Assembly: GCF_018502485.1 (NCBI RefSeq)
Contig: NZ_CP075546.1
DNA length: 64,000 nt
DNA from: Methanospirillum purgamenti
GTDB lineage: Archaea; Halobacteriota; Methanomicrobia; Methanomicrobiales; Methanospirillaceae
Reading direction: 5' to 3' (one strand)
How positions within the stretch are numbered: the first letter of the stretch is position 1; each line of letters begins with the position of its first letter. Shown here one piece after another: positions 33,705-43,343 of the stretch. The position numbers and the translations under genes were made by a program. The notes beneath the pieces were generated by a model. That model was given only the letters and a program-made list of their open reading frames with translations. It ran no database searches and had not been told where the DNA came from.

Positions 33705-36178
33705 ACGGCATCGGAAAATGAATTACTCATAGGTATACCCTGATTTATAGAGGCCTCATGAATATCTTTTAAAAAAAATTCAACCGAAGAATACCTATCA
33801 TTTTTAAAGCGGGCGGTGAGATTTTGAAGAATTGGGTCATAACATGCCAGAGATTCATCAAACCTGCTGAACGATATTTTTTCCCAGTCTGATTCTGGAA
33901 TTAGAGTATCATGATTGAAAATTTTTCCAGTTACCAACCAGAACCATATTGCCCCAAGTTGATAAATATCTGTTTTTTTCCCGGTTTTTCCAAAAAAATG
34001 TGGATCAATCTGTTCAGGTGCCTGAACAAAAAATTCTTCTTTCCCACTACTCCCAGCCCCACGTAATGATTCCCGAATGAGACCTGAAATTTTTGGTGTC
34101 ATAGGTTCATCAAGAAGAATATACTTAGGTGAGAGATGGTAATGACGAACACCTTGTTTGTGAATATACGCAAGACCTTCAGAAATTTGCTCAATCATTG
34201 GAAGCCATAAGTCAATCGGTAATGGAGCAGGAAGATCGGAGAGGCATATCCGTTGTGTTCCTTCATAACGGGCTCCAGCCACATATTCTAACTCAAGAAA
34301 CATTACCGGGGAGAATTCTGCCCTGAACATACGAAGAACGTATGGATGTCGAAGTTGGTATAATAATGAAATTTCCGTATATAGGGATGGACGAATATCT
34401 GCAGTATTCTGGGGGATTTTAAGGGCACGTAAATCTCCTGTATCATTTCTACGTACCAGAATTACAGTCGCAAATGGATCATCACCAAGAACCCGGATAG
34501 GAGTATAACGATCGAATAACTCATCTGGATATCCGGCAATTTTTGGTTTGATCTGAATTTCTCTGTTTTCTTTTCTTTTTTGAATTTTCGTATTAAGTTT
34601 TTCTAATTCACTCAAAGCTTCGGTATGTGAAGGATCTATTTTTAGTATTTCCTCAAAAACAGCTTTTGATTCCTCTTCAAGACCCCATTTTGCAAGAATC
34701 ATGGCTTGATAAAATAATCCCTGTATATTTGTTGGATCATTATGGAGTAAATTTTTAAAGTATTCATATCCTTTTTCGACCACACCACGAGCCAGTAAGG
34801 CAAGACCGCGATTGTAAGGAATTGAAATGTTTTTAAAAAATTCAGATCCTCCGGCAAGAAAACGAAGGCGAAGGGTTAACTCAGGCTCATCATCAACTGG
34901 CTCTTTCAGATCTACTGGAACTATGCCAAACCCTCCAGCAGAAATATCCTGATCTTTTACTGTTACCGGAACAGGTGAATTATTAGAAATTCCTAGAAAT
35001 GCTGTTGCAGAACCTGATTTTAATTCAAGGTTCTGCAGGTTAACATCAAGATCATGAGTTGGAGTAAGTAGGGTTCCTTTTTTCTTATCATCAGAAATTT
35101 CTCTTTTAATGCCCTGTTTATCCGATGATTTATCCAATTTACCCGGATGATATTTCAAGACACCAGATCCCGTTAAAACAGAGGGATTGCCTGAACTGAT
35201 TCCATCTTGAATTGAAGATGATGTCAATCCTTCAAAGATCGGTTTTTTCGAATGAATCTTCTTAAGAAGTTCTTTTTCCTCTTCTAACCGATTCTCATCA
35301 GGATCATCGGATTTTTGTTTCTTTTTCCCTTTTTTAGATTTCTCTTCTTCTAATTGGGTTCTTTTTCGCAACCCATGAATCACTAATCCAATACATACTA
35401 CAATTATCAGGAGAATTATGAGGATAAGAGGAATATTTGCTTCAATATATCCTATCAGTGTTCCATCAGAGACAGGACCCACTTTTTTCTTTGTGATTAC
35501 TGGAGGATCTCTTTGATCCAGGACCATGATCCGGGTCATTGTTCCCCGATCTACATCTACTGAAAAAAAACGCTCAAATGTCCCATTCATTGCTTTGATC
35601 TCATATCGACCAGGTTTTACATCTGCAATTATTGCAGGAATATTCCCCACATACACCGAGTTTTGAAAAATTTTCAAATCTGGCAGAGTACTTTCAACAT
35701 AAATAGATCCATTTGCCGGTGACGAGATACCATCAGTTGGGACAATTTTTATGTGTTTTACATAACTCTCGGTAATCTTTTGATCTCCGATAGCAGAACG
35801 CATGACAACGGAAAAAGAAAGATTATACGATCCAGGAACACCAACTGGAAGAAGAGTAAGGCCAAAACTTGCGGTCTTTCCTGGAGTAATATTGAGATCT
35901 TTTGAGAGTTCAACAAATGTGGGGATGGCTGTCACATCAGTTAAATCTCCTTCATACAAAAGACCGATTCTTCTCATTTCATCCTGCCAGCTGACAAGAC
36001 CATTATTGCGAAACGTTATGAAAACCGGATAAGCGTGACCAGGGAGCAATTGATCTGGAATTGTATCACTAACATATGCAGGACCAAACCCCGGAGTGTT
36101 AACCCATTCTTCAGCAGCATTTACAGGTACAACAATGGCTAATATTACGAGTAATACTACTACGATGATAGGAACCAT
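33701..36178 (-). CDS. Transmembrane protein with Ig-like ectodomain, TPR segment and pseudokinase domain (paralogue 2)
   Basis: An 825-residue paralogue. Signal helix; ectodomain with YVSDTIPDQLLPGHAYPVFI and FRNNGLVSWQDEM; a PEGA-like unit near residues 180-230; a membrane helix near 255-280 (IPLILIILLIIVVCIG) and a Lys/Glu-rich linker. A TPR-like stretch (ALLARGVVEKGYEYFKNLL, GLEEESKAVFEEILKIDPSH) precedes the kinase fold. The fold keeps the beta-3 Lys (RALKIP) and APEQ, but HRD is HYHLSPKYILL and DFG is SGLI. Phosphotransfer by the usual mechanism is unlikely; ATP binding is possible. Confidence 0.82.
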   Translation of the reverse strand: MVPIIVVVLLVILAIVVPVNAAEEWVNTPGFGPAYVSDTIPDQLLPGHAYPVFITFRNNGLVSWQDEMRRIGLLYEGDLTDVTAIPTFVELSKDLNITPGKTASFGLTLLPVGVPGSYNLSFSVVMRSAIGDQKITESYVKHIKIVPTDGISSPANGSIYVESTLPDLKIFQNSVYVGNIPAIIADVKPGRYEIKAMNGTFERFFSVDVDRGTMTRIMVLDQRDPPVITKKKVGPVSDGTLIGYIEANIPLILIILLIIVVCIGLVIHGLRKRTQLEEEKSKKGKKKQKSDDPDENRLEEEKELLKKIHSKKPIFEGLTSSSIQDGISSGNPSVLTGSGVLKYHPGKLDKSSDKQGIKREISDDKKKGTLLTPTHDLDVNLQNLELKSGSATAFLGISNNSPVPVTVKDQDISAGGFGIVPVDLKEPVDDEPELTLRLRFLAGGSEFFKNISIPYNRGLALLARGVVEKGYEYFKNLLHNDPTNIQGLFYQAMILAKWGLEEESKAVFEEILKIDPSHTEALSELEKLNTKIQKRKENREIQIKPKIAGYPDELFDRYTPIRVLGDDPFATVILVRRNDTGDLRALKIPQNTADIRPSLYTEISLLYQLRHPYVLRMFRAEFSPVMFLELEYVAGARYEGTQRICLSDLPAPLPIDLWLPMIEQISEGLAYIHKQGVRHYHLSPKYILLDEPMTPKISGLIRESLRGAGSSGKEEFFVQAPEQIDPHFFGKTGKKTDIYQLGAIWFWLVTGKIFNHDTLIPESDWEKISFSRFDESLACYDPILQNLTARFKNDRYSSVEFFLKDIHEASINQGIPMSNSFSDAV

Positions 36179-36219
36179 CCGACTGTACCTGTAAAGAATG
36201 AGATGTACGTACAGCCTAT

Positions 36220-38277
36220 TTATTCTACCGGTTTAGGCCTGCTCAACGCATCTAGATCTGCGATGAACTCATCCATGTAATCATATCGCCCTGATTTTTT
36301 CCGGGATAACATCCGTATAAGAATAGGATCATATTTTACCAGGTTTTTTCTTATTTCTGAGGGTAAAATAAGTTCATCTTTATATTCCTCATACAATCCT
36401 TCACGACCTGACTTCTTAAATGCTTCCGGACTATAAGGGAGAAAACCAGTCAGAAGTTCATAAAAAATAACCCCAAGCTGATAGATATCAGTTCTTCTTC
36501 CTGGGTTTCCGTATATTGTTTCATTCTTTTGTTCAGGTGTAATATATGCTGCAGTAGCATTCCGGACATCTGAATCCTTTATTGAGAATCCAAATTCATT
36601 TCTCCCCCTCGCAAAACCTGAAATTTTTGCACGGAGTTTAGGAGTAATAAGAATATCACCTGTCTGAAGATGATAATGACGAACTCCTATTTCATGAGCA
36701 TAACGAAGTCCTTCGGCAATATCCCGAACGAGAGATACGGCATATTGTTCCCGGATAGGTTTTGGAAGGCCGCAGAGGGAGGTATGGAGAGAGCCCTTGT
36801 ACGATAATCCTTCCAGGTATTCATTCTCTAAAAATGTCATGTCATCAAGAAACTCAGAACGGAACAGATGAACGATATTTGGATGCCGCAGTGATCGCCA
36901 GACAACCGTCTCTTTCTGAAGGATTTCACTTCCGGGTTGCTTTAAATGACCTACTTTTAATGCTCTTAAAGCACCACTCTCTTTTTTGCGGACTTTGTAT
37001 ACCCGTGCGTATGAATCATCTCCTGCCACTCCTAGGGGCTCATACCGATCACGAAGAGAATGAGGAAAACCCCACATCCCCTCAATCTCTTTACTTTCCT
37101 GCTCAGGATCTTCTACCTGGATGTCAGGAATTGAATTTTCTGTCTCAATCGGTTTTTTATCAGAATCTGATCCTCCCCGTCGTGAAGAACGATCCATGAT
37201 TACTTTTTGACCACCAATTCCAGAACCAGATGTTTTTCCACCCTTTTTATTCCAGCCGGCATCAGATTTTCCAGATACAGATTCGTTCTCCCCTGCCTGA
37301 TTTCCTTTTCCTCTATCACCCACCCCTCTTTGGAACCTGTTTTTACCATCCGCTGAAGGAGCAAACATAATGAGGGGACGTGTATACCGCCTGATCGGGT
37401 GTTGTTCAGGAATTCTTTGAGTATCCATCATAATCACCTGAAAACCCAGGAAAATAATAACAGCACTGATAATAATGAGAGGAAGGTTATCCAAAATCCA
37501 ACCAAGAGTCGTATATTTCAAAAGATGTTCTGTAGAAACTGAAGGTTTTTCTTGAGAGGTCAGATCAATCTGAACCCTGCTGACAGCTCCAGGCTCGACC
37601 ATAACCTGTGTCCATTTAGATGAATAATCTGGGTGAGAAACAGAAATCTCATACTGAGCAGGATTGAGATCAGGCAGGGTAAGAGGGGTAAATCCTTTAT
37701 CTTCATTACCCATTCTCACAAGTGCTCCGGATGGAGTTGATTGAATTATAATTGAACCAACAGATCCTGATGAAACGCCTTCTTTAGGAATAACGGTTAT
37801 CTTTTTTGAGAAGCCGTTAGGAAATGGCGTGTATCTGTCTTCACCTTTTCTGGTAGACATTGAGAAACTCAGCTCATATTCACCAGGTTTATCAGGAGGA
37901 GTGAGGGTAAAAGGAAAAGAGGATACTTCTTGTGTTGCAACTTTCATTCCTTCCAGAATAGGAGAGAAAACCGGGTCAACAGATATAGAAGATTGTAAAC
38001 CCTGATAGAGGAGACCAAATTTTTCAACTCCCCATTCCCAGGATACCATCCCATTATTCCGGAAGGTAATGACTACCGGATATGATGAACCAGCTTCAAG
38101 TGAAGACGGGATCGTATCTGAAACATACTCACCCATATAATATCCCACACCTGAAGTCCCCCCAGAGGTGTATGGATCATCTGCTCCAGAAACATAGTAC
38201 GAGAAATTAAGGAGACTTAAGAGAACAAGAACCAGTATGGAAAAATAATATCTTCTAAATTGTTTGTTCTCTCTCAT
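36220..38277 (-). CDS. Transmembrane protein with Ig-like ectodomain, PEGA domain and pseudokinase domain (paralogue 3)
   Basis: A 685-residue paralogue and first gene of the operon. I start at the ATG 38277 with AGGT upstream; the frame opens at 38328. After the signal helix, the ectodomain has YVSDTIPSSLEAGSSYPVVI and FRNNGMVSWEW, then a clear PEGA domain (IIIQSTPSGALVRMGNEDKG). A membrane helix near residues 275-300, a Gly/Ser-rich linker and the kinase fold follow. Beta-3 Lys is present (RALKVG), the HRD loop is HYHLQTGDILIT, DFG is SGFA and the APE motif is TPEQ. The RRTDIYQLGVIFYELLTG helix is normal. Confidence 0.83.
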   Translation of the reverse strand: MRENKQFRRYYFSILVLVLLSLLNFSYYVSGADDPYTSGGTSGVGYYMGEYVSDTIPSSLEAGSSYPVVITFRNNGMVSWEWGVEKFGLLYQGLQSSISVDPVFSPILEGMKVATQEVSSFPFTLTPPDKPGEYELSFSMSTRKGEDRYTPFPNGFSKKITVIPKEGVSSGSVGSIIIQSTPSGALVRMGNEDKGFTPLTLPDLNPAQYEISVSHPDYSSKWTQVMVEPGAVSRVQIDLTSQEKPSVSTEHLLKYTTLGWILDNLPLIIISAVIIFLGFQVIMMDTQRIPEQHPIRRYTRPLIMFAPSADGKNRFQRGVGDRGKGNQAGENESVSGKSDAGWNKKGGKTSGSGIGGQKVIMDRSSRRGGSDSDKKPIETENSIPDIQVEDPEQESKEIEGMWGFPHSLRDRYEPLGVAGDDSYARVYKVRKKESGALRALKVGHLKQPGSEILQKETVVWRSLRHPNIVHLFRSEFLDDMTFLENEYLEGLSYKGSLHTSLCGLPKPIREQYAVSLVRDIAEGLRYAHEIGVRHYHLQTGDILITPKLRAKISGFARGRNEFGFSIKDSDVRNATAAYITPEQKNETIYGNPGRRTDIYQLGVIFYELLTGFLPYSPEAFKKSGREGLYEEYKDELILPSEIRKNLVKYDPILIRMLSRKKSGRYDYMDEFIADLDALSRPKPVE

Positions 38278-38341
38278 GTGTTTACCTACTAAACAATCTT
38301 GTAAGAAATGTATAAACAATTCTTTCACCTATGATTCAAAA
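38278..38341. promoter_or_regulatory. Divergent promoter of pseudokinase operon and F390-synthetase-like gene
   Basis: A 64-base AT-rich gap that must hold promoters for both directions; short TATA-like stretches are present (for example TGTATAAAC near 38309-38317). Confidence 0.4.
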
Positions 38342-39694
38342 ATGCATCCATCACAGTATCTTCGATCTGATATTGAAACCATGAAGTATCCTGACCTTGA
38401 AGCTCTCATTGATGAAAGGATTCAGTATACCATTCAATATGCTGCAGAGCACTCACCATTTTATAAAAATTTTTTCAGGGAACATAACATCAGCCCTTAT
38501 GAAATAAAAAGTCATGAGGATTTACTTGAACTACCAGTCATAAATGGTCATATCATTAGAGAAAACCAGCCTCCAGTCACGCAGGACTTTATGTTTAAAA
38601 GCCTTGATTGGAAGGATATCTACACCATTCATGAGACAAGTGGAACAAGCGGAACTCCAAAGAGTTTTTTCCTTTCCTGGGACGATTGGAAGAGATACGC
38701 AGAAAAATATGCCCGAATATTTGTCTCACAAGGATTCACTGCAGAAGACAAGATGATCATCTGTGCAAGTTATGGAATGAATGTGGGAGCAAATACCATG
38801 ACACTTGCAGCACGGGAAGTTGGAATGAGTATTATACCAACTGGGAAATGTACATTTCCAATCCGTCTCATTCAATCGTATCAACCAACCGGGATTGTAG
38901 GAAGTGTCTTTAAATTTTTACGATTGGCGAGAAGAATGCAGGCAGAGGGAATGAAACCCGCAGATTCCAGTATTCAGAGACTTGTAGTTGGTGGGGAGAG
39001 TTTTGCTGAAGAATCCAGAAAATATGTGCAGGAACTTTTTGACTGTGATGTATACAATAGTTATGGTAGTACTGAAGGCACGATGTGTGGAGAATGCCAG
39101 GCAATTGCAGGACTCCATGTCCCTGAAGATATTGTCCATCTTGACATTCATGATCCAAGACATCAACGGTTTTTACCAGACGGAGAAGAGGGGCACATTG
39201 TTCTTACAACATTACTAAAACCGGGTGAACGATGTGGATCACTTCTCATAAATTATGATACCGATGACACAACAAAGGTTATCAGCAGAAGCAGGTGCCA
39301 ATGTGGGAGGACCCACATGAGAATTCAGAATCCCTGGCGTGAATCAGAGACAATTCATATTTTTGAGGTTCCAATTAACCGTATTGACATCGAACGTGCT
39401 GTTTTTCAGTCATCAAATTTACCTTCGCTTACTGGGGAATATGAAGCATTTGTCTATGGTGAAGAAGAAAATGAGATAACACTTCGTATATCAGTTGAAG
39501 CAGAAGACAAGGATTCATGCAGTATTCATGATATAACCGATGTGATCACCGGGATAATTCTGAAGCAAAAACCAGAACTTATTGGGAGTTATGACGATGG
39601 AATATTCCAAATTCTGGTTCACATCACCGGACCTGGTGGTCTGGAGCTTCACCATATCAGAGGAAGGCCGAAAAGATTGATGGATAGAAGATGA
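38342..39694 (+). CDS. Coenzyme F390 synthetase / phenylacetate-CoA ligase-like protein
   Basis: A 450-residue adenylate-forming enzyme of the PaaK/F390 synthetase family. The AMP-binding loop is ETSGTSGTPKSFFLS near residue 96, a YGSTEGTMCGEC segment follows near 240, and a Cys-rich loop SRCQCGRTHMRI near 320 fits a structural zinc site. Methanogens use the enzyme to adenylylate coenzyme F420 (F390), a redox signal, and several paralogues per genome are common. The start at 38342 gives the usual N-terminus; the frame opens 78 bases earlier. It diverges from the pseudokinase operon. Confidence 0.82.
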   Translation: MHPSQYLRSDIETMKYPDLEALIDERIQYTIQYAAEHSPFYKNFFREHNISPYEIKSHEDLLELPVINGHIIRENQPPVTQDFMFKSLDWKDIYTIHETSGTSGTPKSFFLSWDDWKRYAEKYARIFVSQGFTAEDKMIICASYGMNVGANTMTLAAREVGMSIIPTGKCTFPIRLIQSYQPTGIVGSVFKFLRLARRMQAEGMKPADSSIQRLVVGGESFAEESRKYVQELFDCDVYNSYGSTEGTMCGECQAIAGLHVPEDIVHLDIHDPRHQRFLPDGEEGHIVLTTLLKPGERCGSLLINYDTDDTTKVISRSRCQCGRTHMRIQNPWRESETIHIFEVPINRIDIERAVFQSSNLPSLTGEYEAFVYGEEENEITLRISVEAEDKDSCSIHDITDVITGIILKQKPELIGSYDDGIFQILVHITGPGGLELHHIRGRPKRLMDRR

Positions 39695-39710
39695 GGATGG
39701 TAAATAAAAA

Positions 39711-40247
39711 TTATTCGGTTTTTTGCAAAGTCTTTATTGCAGATGAGACAATTATGCCAAGTTGTTCAACGGTCCACATTTCAGTATCAAGGACAAGATG
39801 ATACGGATTTTGTGAGTTGATATCAATGTCATAATACTGTTGGTACCGGAGAGCCTCACTTGCTTCCCGTTCCTGTGTTGCCTGCATAGCAGCATCAAGA
39901 TCTGCAAACTGATCTCTATCAAATATTCTTTTGACCCTGCATTCTAATGATGCTTTCAGCCAGATTTTCAGATCTGCTTCAGGTATCATCCAACCGGACA
40001 ATCGCCCTTCAGCAATAATATGAGTATTTGATAATGCAATTTCACGCTGTCGTTCATCGATCAGTTTGTCCACCGATGGATCTTCCTCACAGAACGCTCC
40101 AAACTCCCCTAATGATAACCCGCGTTCTTTTGCCATCTGTCTGAACACTTCACCAGCAGAAATAACATCATATCGGTGTATTTCAGCAAGATGGTAAGTA
40201 AGAGAAGTTGTTCCACTTCCCGGTAAACCACTGATCGTAATCCGCAT
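39711..40247 (-). CDS. cmk: Archaeal cytidylate kinase
   Basis: A 178-residue kinase that phosphorylates CMP and dCMP. The P-loop is ISGLPGSGTTSLTYHL at the N-terminus and the substrate region holds VISAGEVFRQMAKERG and GRLSGWM, followed by a lid segment with REASEALRYQQYYDID. Cmk is normally the end of the archaeal ribosomal-secY superoperon, as here. The start overlaps the stop of the DUF106 gene by one base. Confidence 0.95.
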   Translation of the reverse strand: MRITISGLPGSGTTSLTYHLAEIHRYDVISAGEVFRQMAKERGLSLGEFGAFCEEDPSVDKLIDERQREIALSNTHIIAEGRLSGWMIPEADLKIWLKASLECRVKRIFDRDQFADLDAAMQATQEREASEALRYQQYYDIDINSQNPYHLVLDTEMWTVEQLGIIVSSAIKTLQKTE

Positions 40248-40852
40248 TACAAACCCCCGATATCAAGAGCTTTTCTGATTACCTGTGAAAGGGTTATAGA
40301 ACAAAGCATATACCAAATAATCCAGGCAGGTGCAGGTCCAAGAATGAGATCAGTAAGATGAACCAGTCCGAAGAATGGCATGTTGATCATGGCATCAAAA
40401 TGATTGAGACGGAATATCAGCCAGAAAAAAATGGGGAGTGTAATTACCATAATATACCCCATTGGTTTGAACTGAGCCTGGCTCATCTCCATTTGATCCT
40501 GCATCATATGTGTTCGTTTGGACTCGAGTTTTTTTATCCTCTTTTCATCCTTCGAAAGCATCGCTTCACGATATTCTTTTTGGAATTCTTTCATCTTGTT
40601 CTGCGTTTCTTTCATCTTCTTATAATCAATGGTATATTTCTGAATAATCGATGAATAAAAACCTGTCATTGCAGAGAGGATGATGATAACGATGTAAAAG
40701 GGAATATGAAATGTATCCACAAGGGGCCCAAGGACTACATTTAATGAAGTCCCAAGAGTATTGCGGACTGCTTCAATACTGGCTACAAACAACAGCCCCA
40801 TTGCCAGAATCAGGGGCATCATGCTCATTGTTGCGGATTTTGAACCTGCCAT
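40247..40852 (-). CDS. DUF106 membrane protein, Oxa1/EMC3-superfamily insertase-like
   Basis: A 201-residue protein with three main hydrophobic segments (about residues 10-30, 45-70 and 130-185) and a charged coiled-coil helix between them (KKMKETQNKMKEFQKEYREA). DUF106 proteins are archaeal homologues of EMC3/TMCO1/Get1 in the Oxa1/YidC superfamily and are thought to insert membrane proteins. Its place right behind secY and adk supports a role in co-translational insertion. TAATG-type overlap with cmk. Confidence 0.9.
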   Translation of the reverse strand: MAGSKSATMSMMPLILAMGLLFVASIEAVRNTLGTSLNVVLGPLVDTFHIPFYIVIIILSAMTGFYSSIIQKYTIDYKKMKETQNKMKEFQKEYREAMLSKDEKRIKKLESKRTHMMQDQMEMSQAQFKPMGYIMVITLPIFFWLIFRLNHFDAMINMPFFGLVHLTDLILGPAPAWIIWYMLCSITLSQVIRKALDIGGL

Positions 40853-40858
40853 GAGTTA

Positions 40859-41431
40859 TTACCTGAGGACCTGTACCATCTCTTCAACTGCTTTTTCAAG
40901 CAGGAAATCCGGATTTTTAATATATCGTATCGTACAACCGGTAAACATTGCATACGCTGCTGAAACAGCACGGTTGAAATCCTGGTGGTCCTGAATATCT
41001 TTATATCCTTCAATATCTCTGATACGCGATGCATCAGATAATCTGCGTTTTAATATCTGGTCTGAATCAGTCTCGACAAGGATGATCAAATCAGGTTTTA
41101 ACTCTTTTAAAACCCATTCCGGCAAACCTGCCAGGAATCCAGCCGGAGTTTTTACTGAAGCATGAGTATCGATGATAATATTACCATCGATCCGGGCGAT
41201 CGCTTGTGAAGCCAGTTGCTGAAGCCTTTTTTGAGTATTTTTATCAAGTTTCCGCATTTCGTCGCGGTCTTTGACAATATTCTCTTTTTGTGCAACTTCA
41301 AACATAAAGGTACCAAAATTAATGCTCTGATATGGCACCCCTTCTTCTTCAAGCCGTCTGATTGACTCGGTAATGACCGAGGTCTTGCCGACCCCGGGCA
41401 CTCCGGTAATAATGACTTTCTTCCCGGTCAT
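40859..41431 (-). CDS. adkA: Archaeal adenylate kinase
   Basis: A 190-residue archaeal-type adenylate kinase. GKKVIITGVPGVGKTSVITE holds the P-loop; INFGTFMFEVA, IIDTHASVKTPAGFLAGLP and a lid-like RRLSDASRIRDIE follow. It balances AMP, ADP and ATP. The start at 41431 gives the standard N-terminus; the frame extends upstream into secY. It lies 13 bases after the secY stop. Confidence 0.95.
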   Translation of the reverse strand: MTGKKVIITGVPGVGKTSVITESIRRLEEEGVPYQSINFGTFMFEVAQKENIVKDRDEMRKLDKNTQKRLQQLASQAIARIDGNIIIDTHASVKTPAGFLAGLPEWVLKELKPDLIILVETDSDQILKRRLSDASRIRDIEGYKDIQDHQDFNRAVSAAYAMFTGCTIRYIKNPDFLLEKAVEEMVQVLR

Positions 41432-41444
41432 ATTGGTTTCTCTT

Positions 41445-42884
41445 TTATTCCTTACCAAAGAATGTTCGCATGAACGGATACATTTCCATGATCTGTTCAC
41501 TGGCGATCTGTTCATAGAGTCGATAGGTAATTGAAACGGTAAGCAGCAGACCAGTACCGGATACAGCACCAATCACACCAAAGAGGTTTGCTACTACCGA
41601 CATAATACCGATGAAAACCCCACCAATGACAGTGACACGGGGAATATACCGATCCAGAACCTTCTCCAGAACGGCCGGGTTTCTACGGTATCCAGGTATT
41701 GACATTCCGGAGAGTTGAATCTGACGGGCTACTGCCTTTGAATCAAGGCCGGCTGTCTTCACCCAGAACAGAGCGAATATTGCGCCTCCGACAATCATCA
41801 CAACGGAATCGATACCCAATCGTATCAGGACTTCCCATGGTGCATGGCCTCCAATATAATTGGGCATCCACCACATCCAGTCAGATGGACTATTAATCGG
41901 AGCCAGGTACCACATGAGACCGCTGGTCGGGGTCTGTCCTTCAAAAGTTCCAAAGAATGTAATACCCACGTTATTCAGGAACAATCCAATCATCTGGACG
42001 TTTGCCTGCAGTACACGGACAAGAATCATCGGAAGCACACTGGCGTAAATGAGTTTGACCGGGAACCGTGCTCTGGCACCACGAACCTGAGTATGTGCCA
42101 GAGGGATTTCAACCCTGGTAGATTCAACATACACAATCAGTATGAAGATTGCTATAGTGGTAATGAATGCAATGAGGTCAGTTCCAAAGTACTGGATAAA
42201 ATTCGCCCCGTCAAGCACTACAGAGAAGAGACGGGGGAAGAATCCGACCGGATACATATCATTAACAGGAGCCCAGTTAATGAAACCATTGATAATTGCT
42301 TCAGAGATACCGGCGATAATGAAGAGACCAACACCAGAACCAATACCCCATTTTGTCACCACCTCATCCATCAGGAAGATGAGTACTCCACCGATACAAA
42401 TCTGGATAAAGATTAGTATTGCCAGGACACCACTGTTACCTCCGAATAATGCTGAAGCAATAGCCGGGTCAGGCTTTAAAAATCCTCCAACGATCATCGG
42501 CAGGGCTTCAACCACGATCATGATGAAGATCATGAGTTTCTGAAGACCCATGTACTGGATCTGTCCTTTTAACTCAGAGGTATCAATGTGAATAAGGTCA
42601 GCACCTTTGAGGAGCTGAAGAACGATAGAAGCAGTAACAATTGGACCAATTCCTAAATGGACAATTGAACCACTTGAACCAGCAAGAAGAGCACGGAAGT
42701 ACTGGAACATATCCTGTGATTCAGGGGAAAGCCCGAAAACAGGAATATTCGTGAGAGCAAAGTATAAAATTAAAATTGCAGCGGTCCAGGCAAGTTTGTT
42801 CTTAAAATGAACATGGCCTTCTGGCGTTTTGACTGCCGGCATTTTAGCCAGAATTGGCTCCATCCGGTCGAGTATCTCACCCAT
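41445..42884 (-). CDS. secY: Preprotein translocase subunit SecY
   Basis: A 479-residue SecY, the pore of the Sec translocon, with ten membrane helices. ELKGQIQYMGLQKLMIFIMI, the plug-region PVFGLSPES and the cytoplasmic loop VESTRVEIPLAHTQVRGARA are family hallmarks, and ARQIQLSGMSIPGYRRNP precedes the last helices. It follows rpl15 and precedes adk in the conserved archaeal order. Confidence 0.97.
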   Translation of the reverse strand: MGEILDRMEPILAKMPAVKTPEGHVHFKNKLAWTAAILILYFALTNIPVFGLSPESQDMFQYFRALLAGSSGSIVHLGIGPIVTASIVLQLLKGADLIHIDTSELKGQIQYMGLQKLMIFIMIVVEALPMIVGGFLKPDPAIASALFGGNSGVLAILIFIQICIGGVLIFLMDEVVTKWGIGSGVGLFIIAGISEAIINGFINWAPVNDMYPVGFFPRLFSVVLDGANFIQYFGTDLIAFITTIAIFILIVYVESTRVEIPLAHTQVRGARARFPVKLIYASVLPMILVRVLQANVQMIGLFLNNVGITFFGTFEGQTPTSGLMWYLAPINSPSDWMWWMPNYIGGHAPWEVLIRLGIDSVVMIVGGAIFALFWVKTAGLDSKAVARQIQLSGMSIPGYRRNPAVLEKVLDRYIPRVTVIGGVFIGIMSVVANLFGVIGAVSGTGLLLTVSITYRLYEQIASEQIMEMYPFMRTFFGKE

Positions 42885-42906
42885 TCAGAACCTCCCAGGT
42901 ATCAAA

Positions 42907-43338
42907 TCAGGAGAGCAGGGCGTGCCCGCCCTTTGCCTCGATCTTCTGGATCGCAGACTGGGAGAACGCCTCTGCAGTAATATTCATCTTGCAGGTGACC
43001 TGTCCACCACCAAGAACCTTCTCAATTCCAATATCAGCTGCATTGAGAACGATCATATCTCCATCCTGGGTTGCTGTCCCTTCCTTGAGGAGTGATGGAA
43101 TAATCTGATCAATCTGGCCGATATCAAGAACATTGCCGGTCATAGCAGTCCGGTGGTGGTGTTTGAAACCACAGGTACCATAGGTCCAGTTTGCATGGAC
43201 AACACCACGTACAAACTTGTGATCTCTGCTTCCTCCTCTTCCACGGCCACCACGGTTCCCTGCTCCACGGCGGTTTTTATGGGTTCCGCCACCACAGGTT
43301 CTGGAACCCCGGTACTTGGAACGCTTATTTACTGGCAT
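42907..43338 (-). CDS. rpl15: Ribosomal protein L15
   Basis: A 143-residue large-subunit protein with the Gly/Arg/His-rich N-terminus RGSRTCGGGTHKNRRGAGNR typical of L15 (uL15), then the domain VLGGGQVTCKMNITAEAFS. Archaeal order places it between L30 and secY. Encoded 5 bases after the L30 stop. Confidence 0.96.
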   Translation of the reverse strand: MPVNKRSKYRGSRTCGGGTHKNRRGAGNRGGRGRGGSRDHKFVRGVVHANWTYGTCGFKHHHRTAMTGNVLDIGQIDQIIPSLLKEGTATQDGDMIVLNAADIGIEKVLGGGQVTCKMNITAEAFSQSAIQKIEAKGGHALLS

Positions 43339-43343
43339 TGCAA

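Noticed and set aside
41699..42543. Three plus-strand frames opposite secY
   Set aside because: They are antisense to a complete SecY with all expected helices; composition reflects the membrane-protein codons on the other strand.
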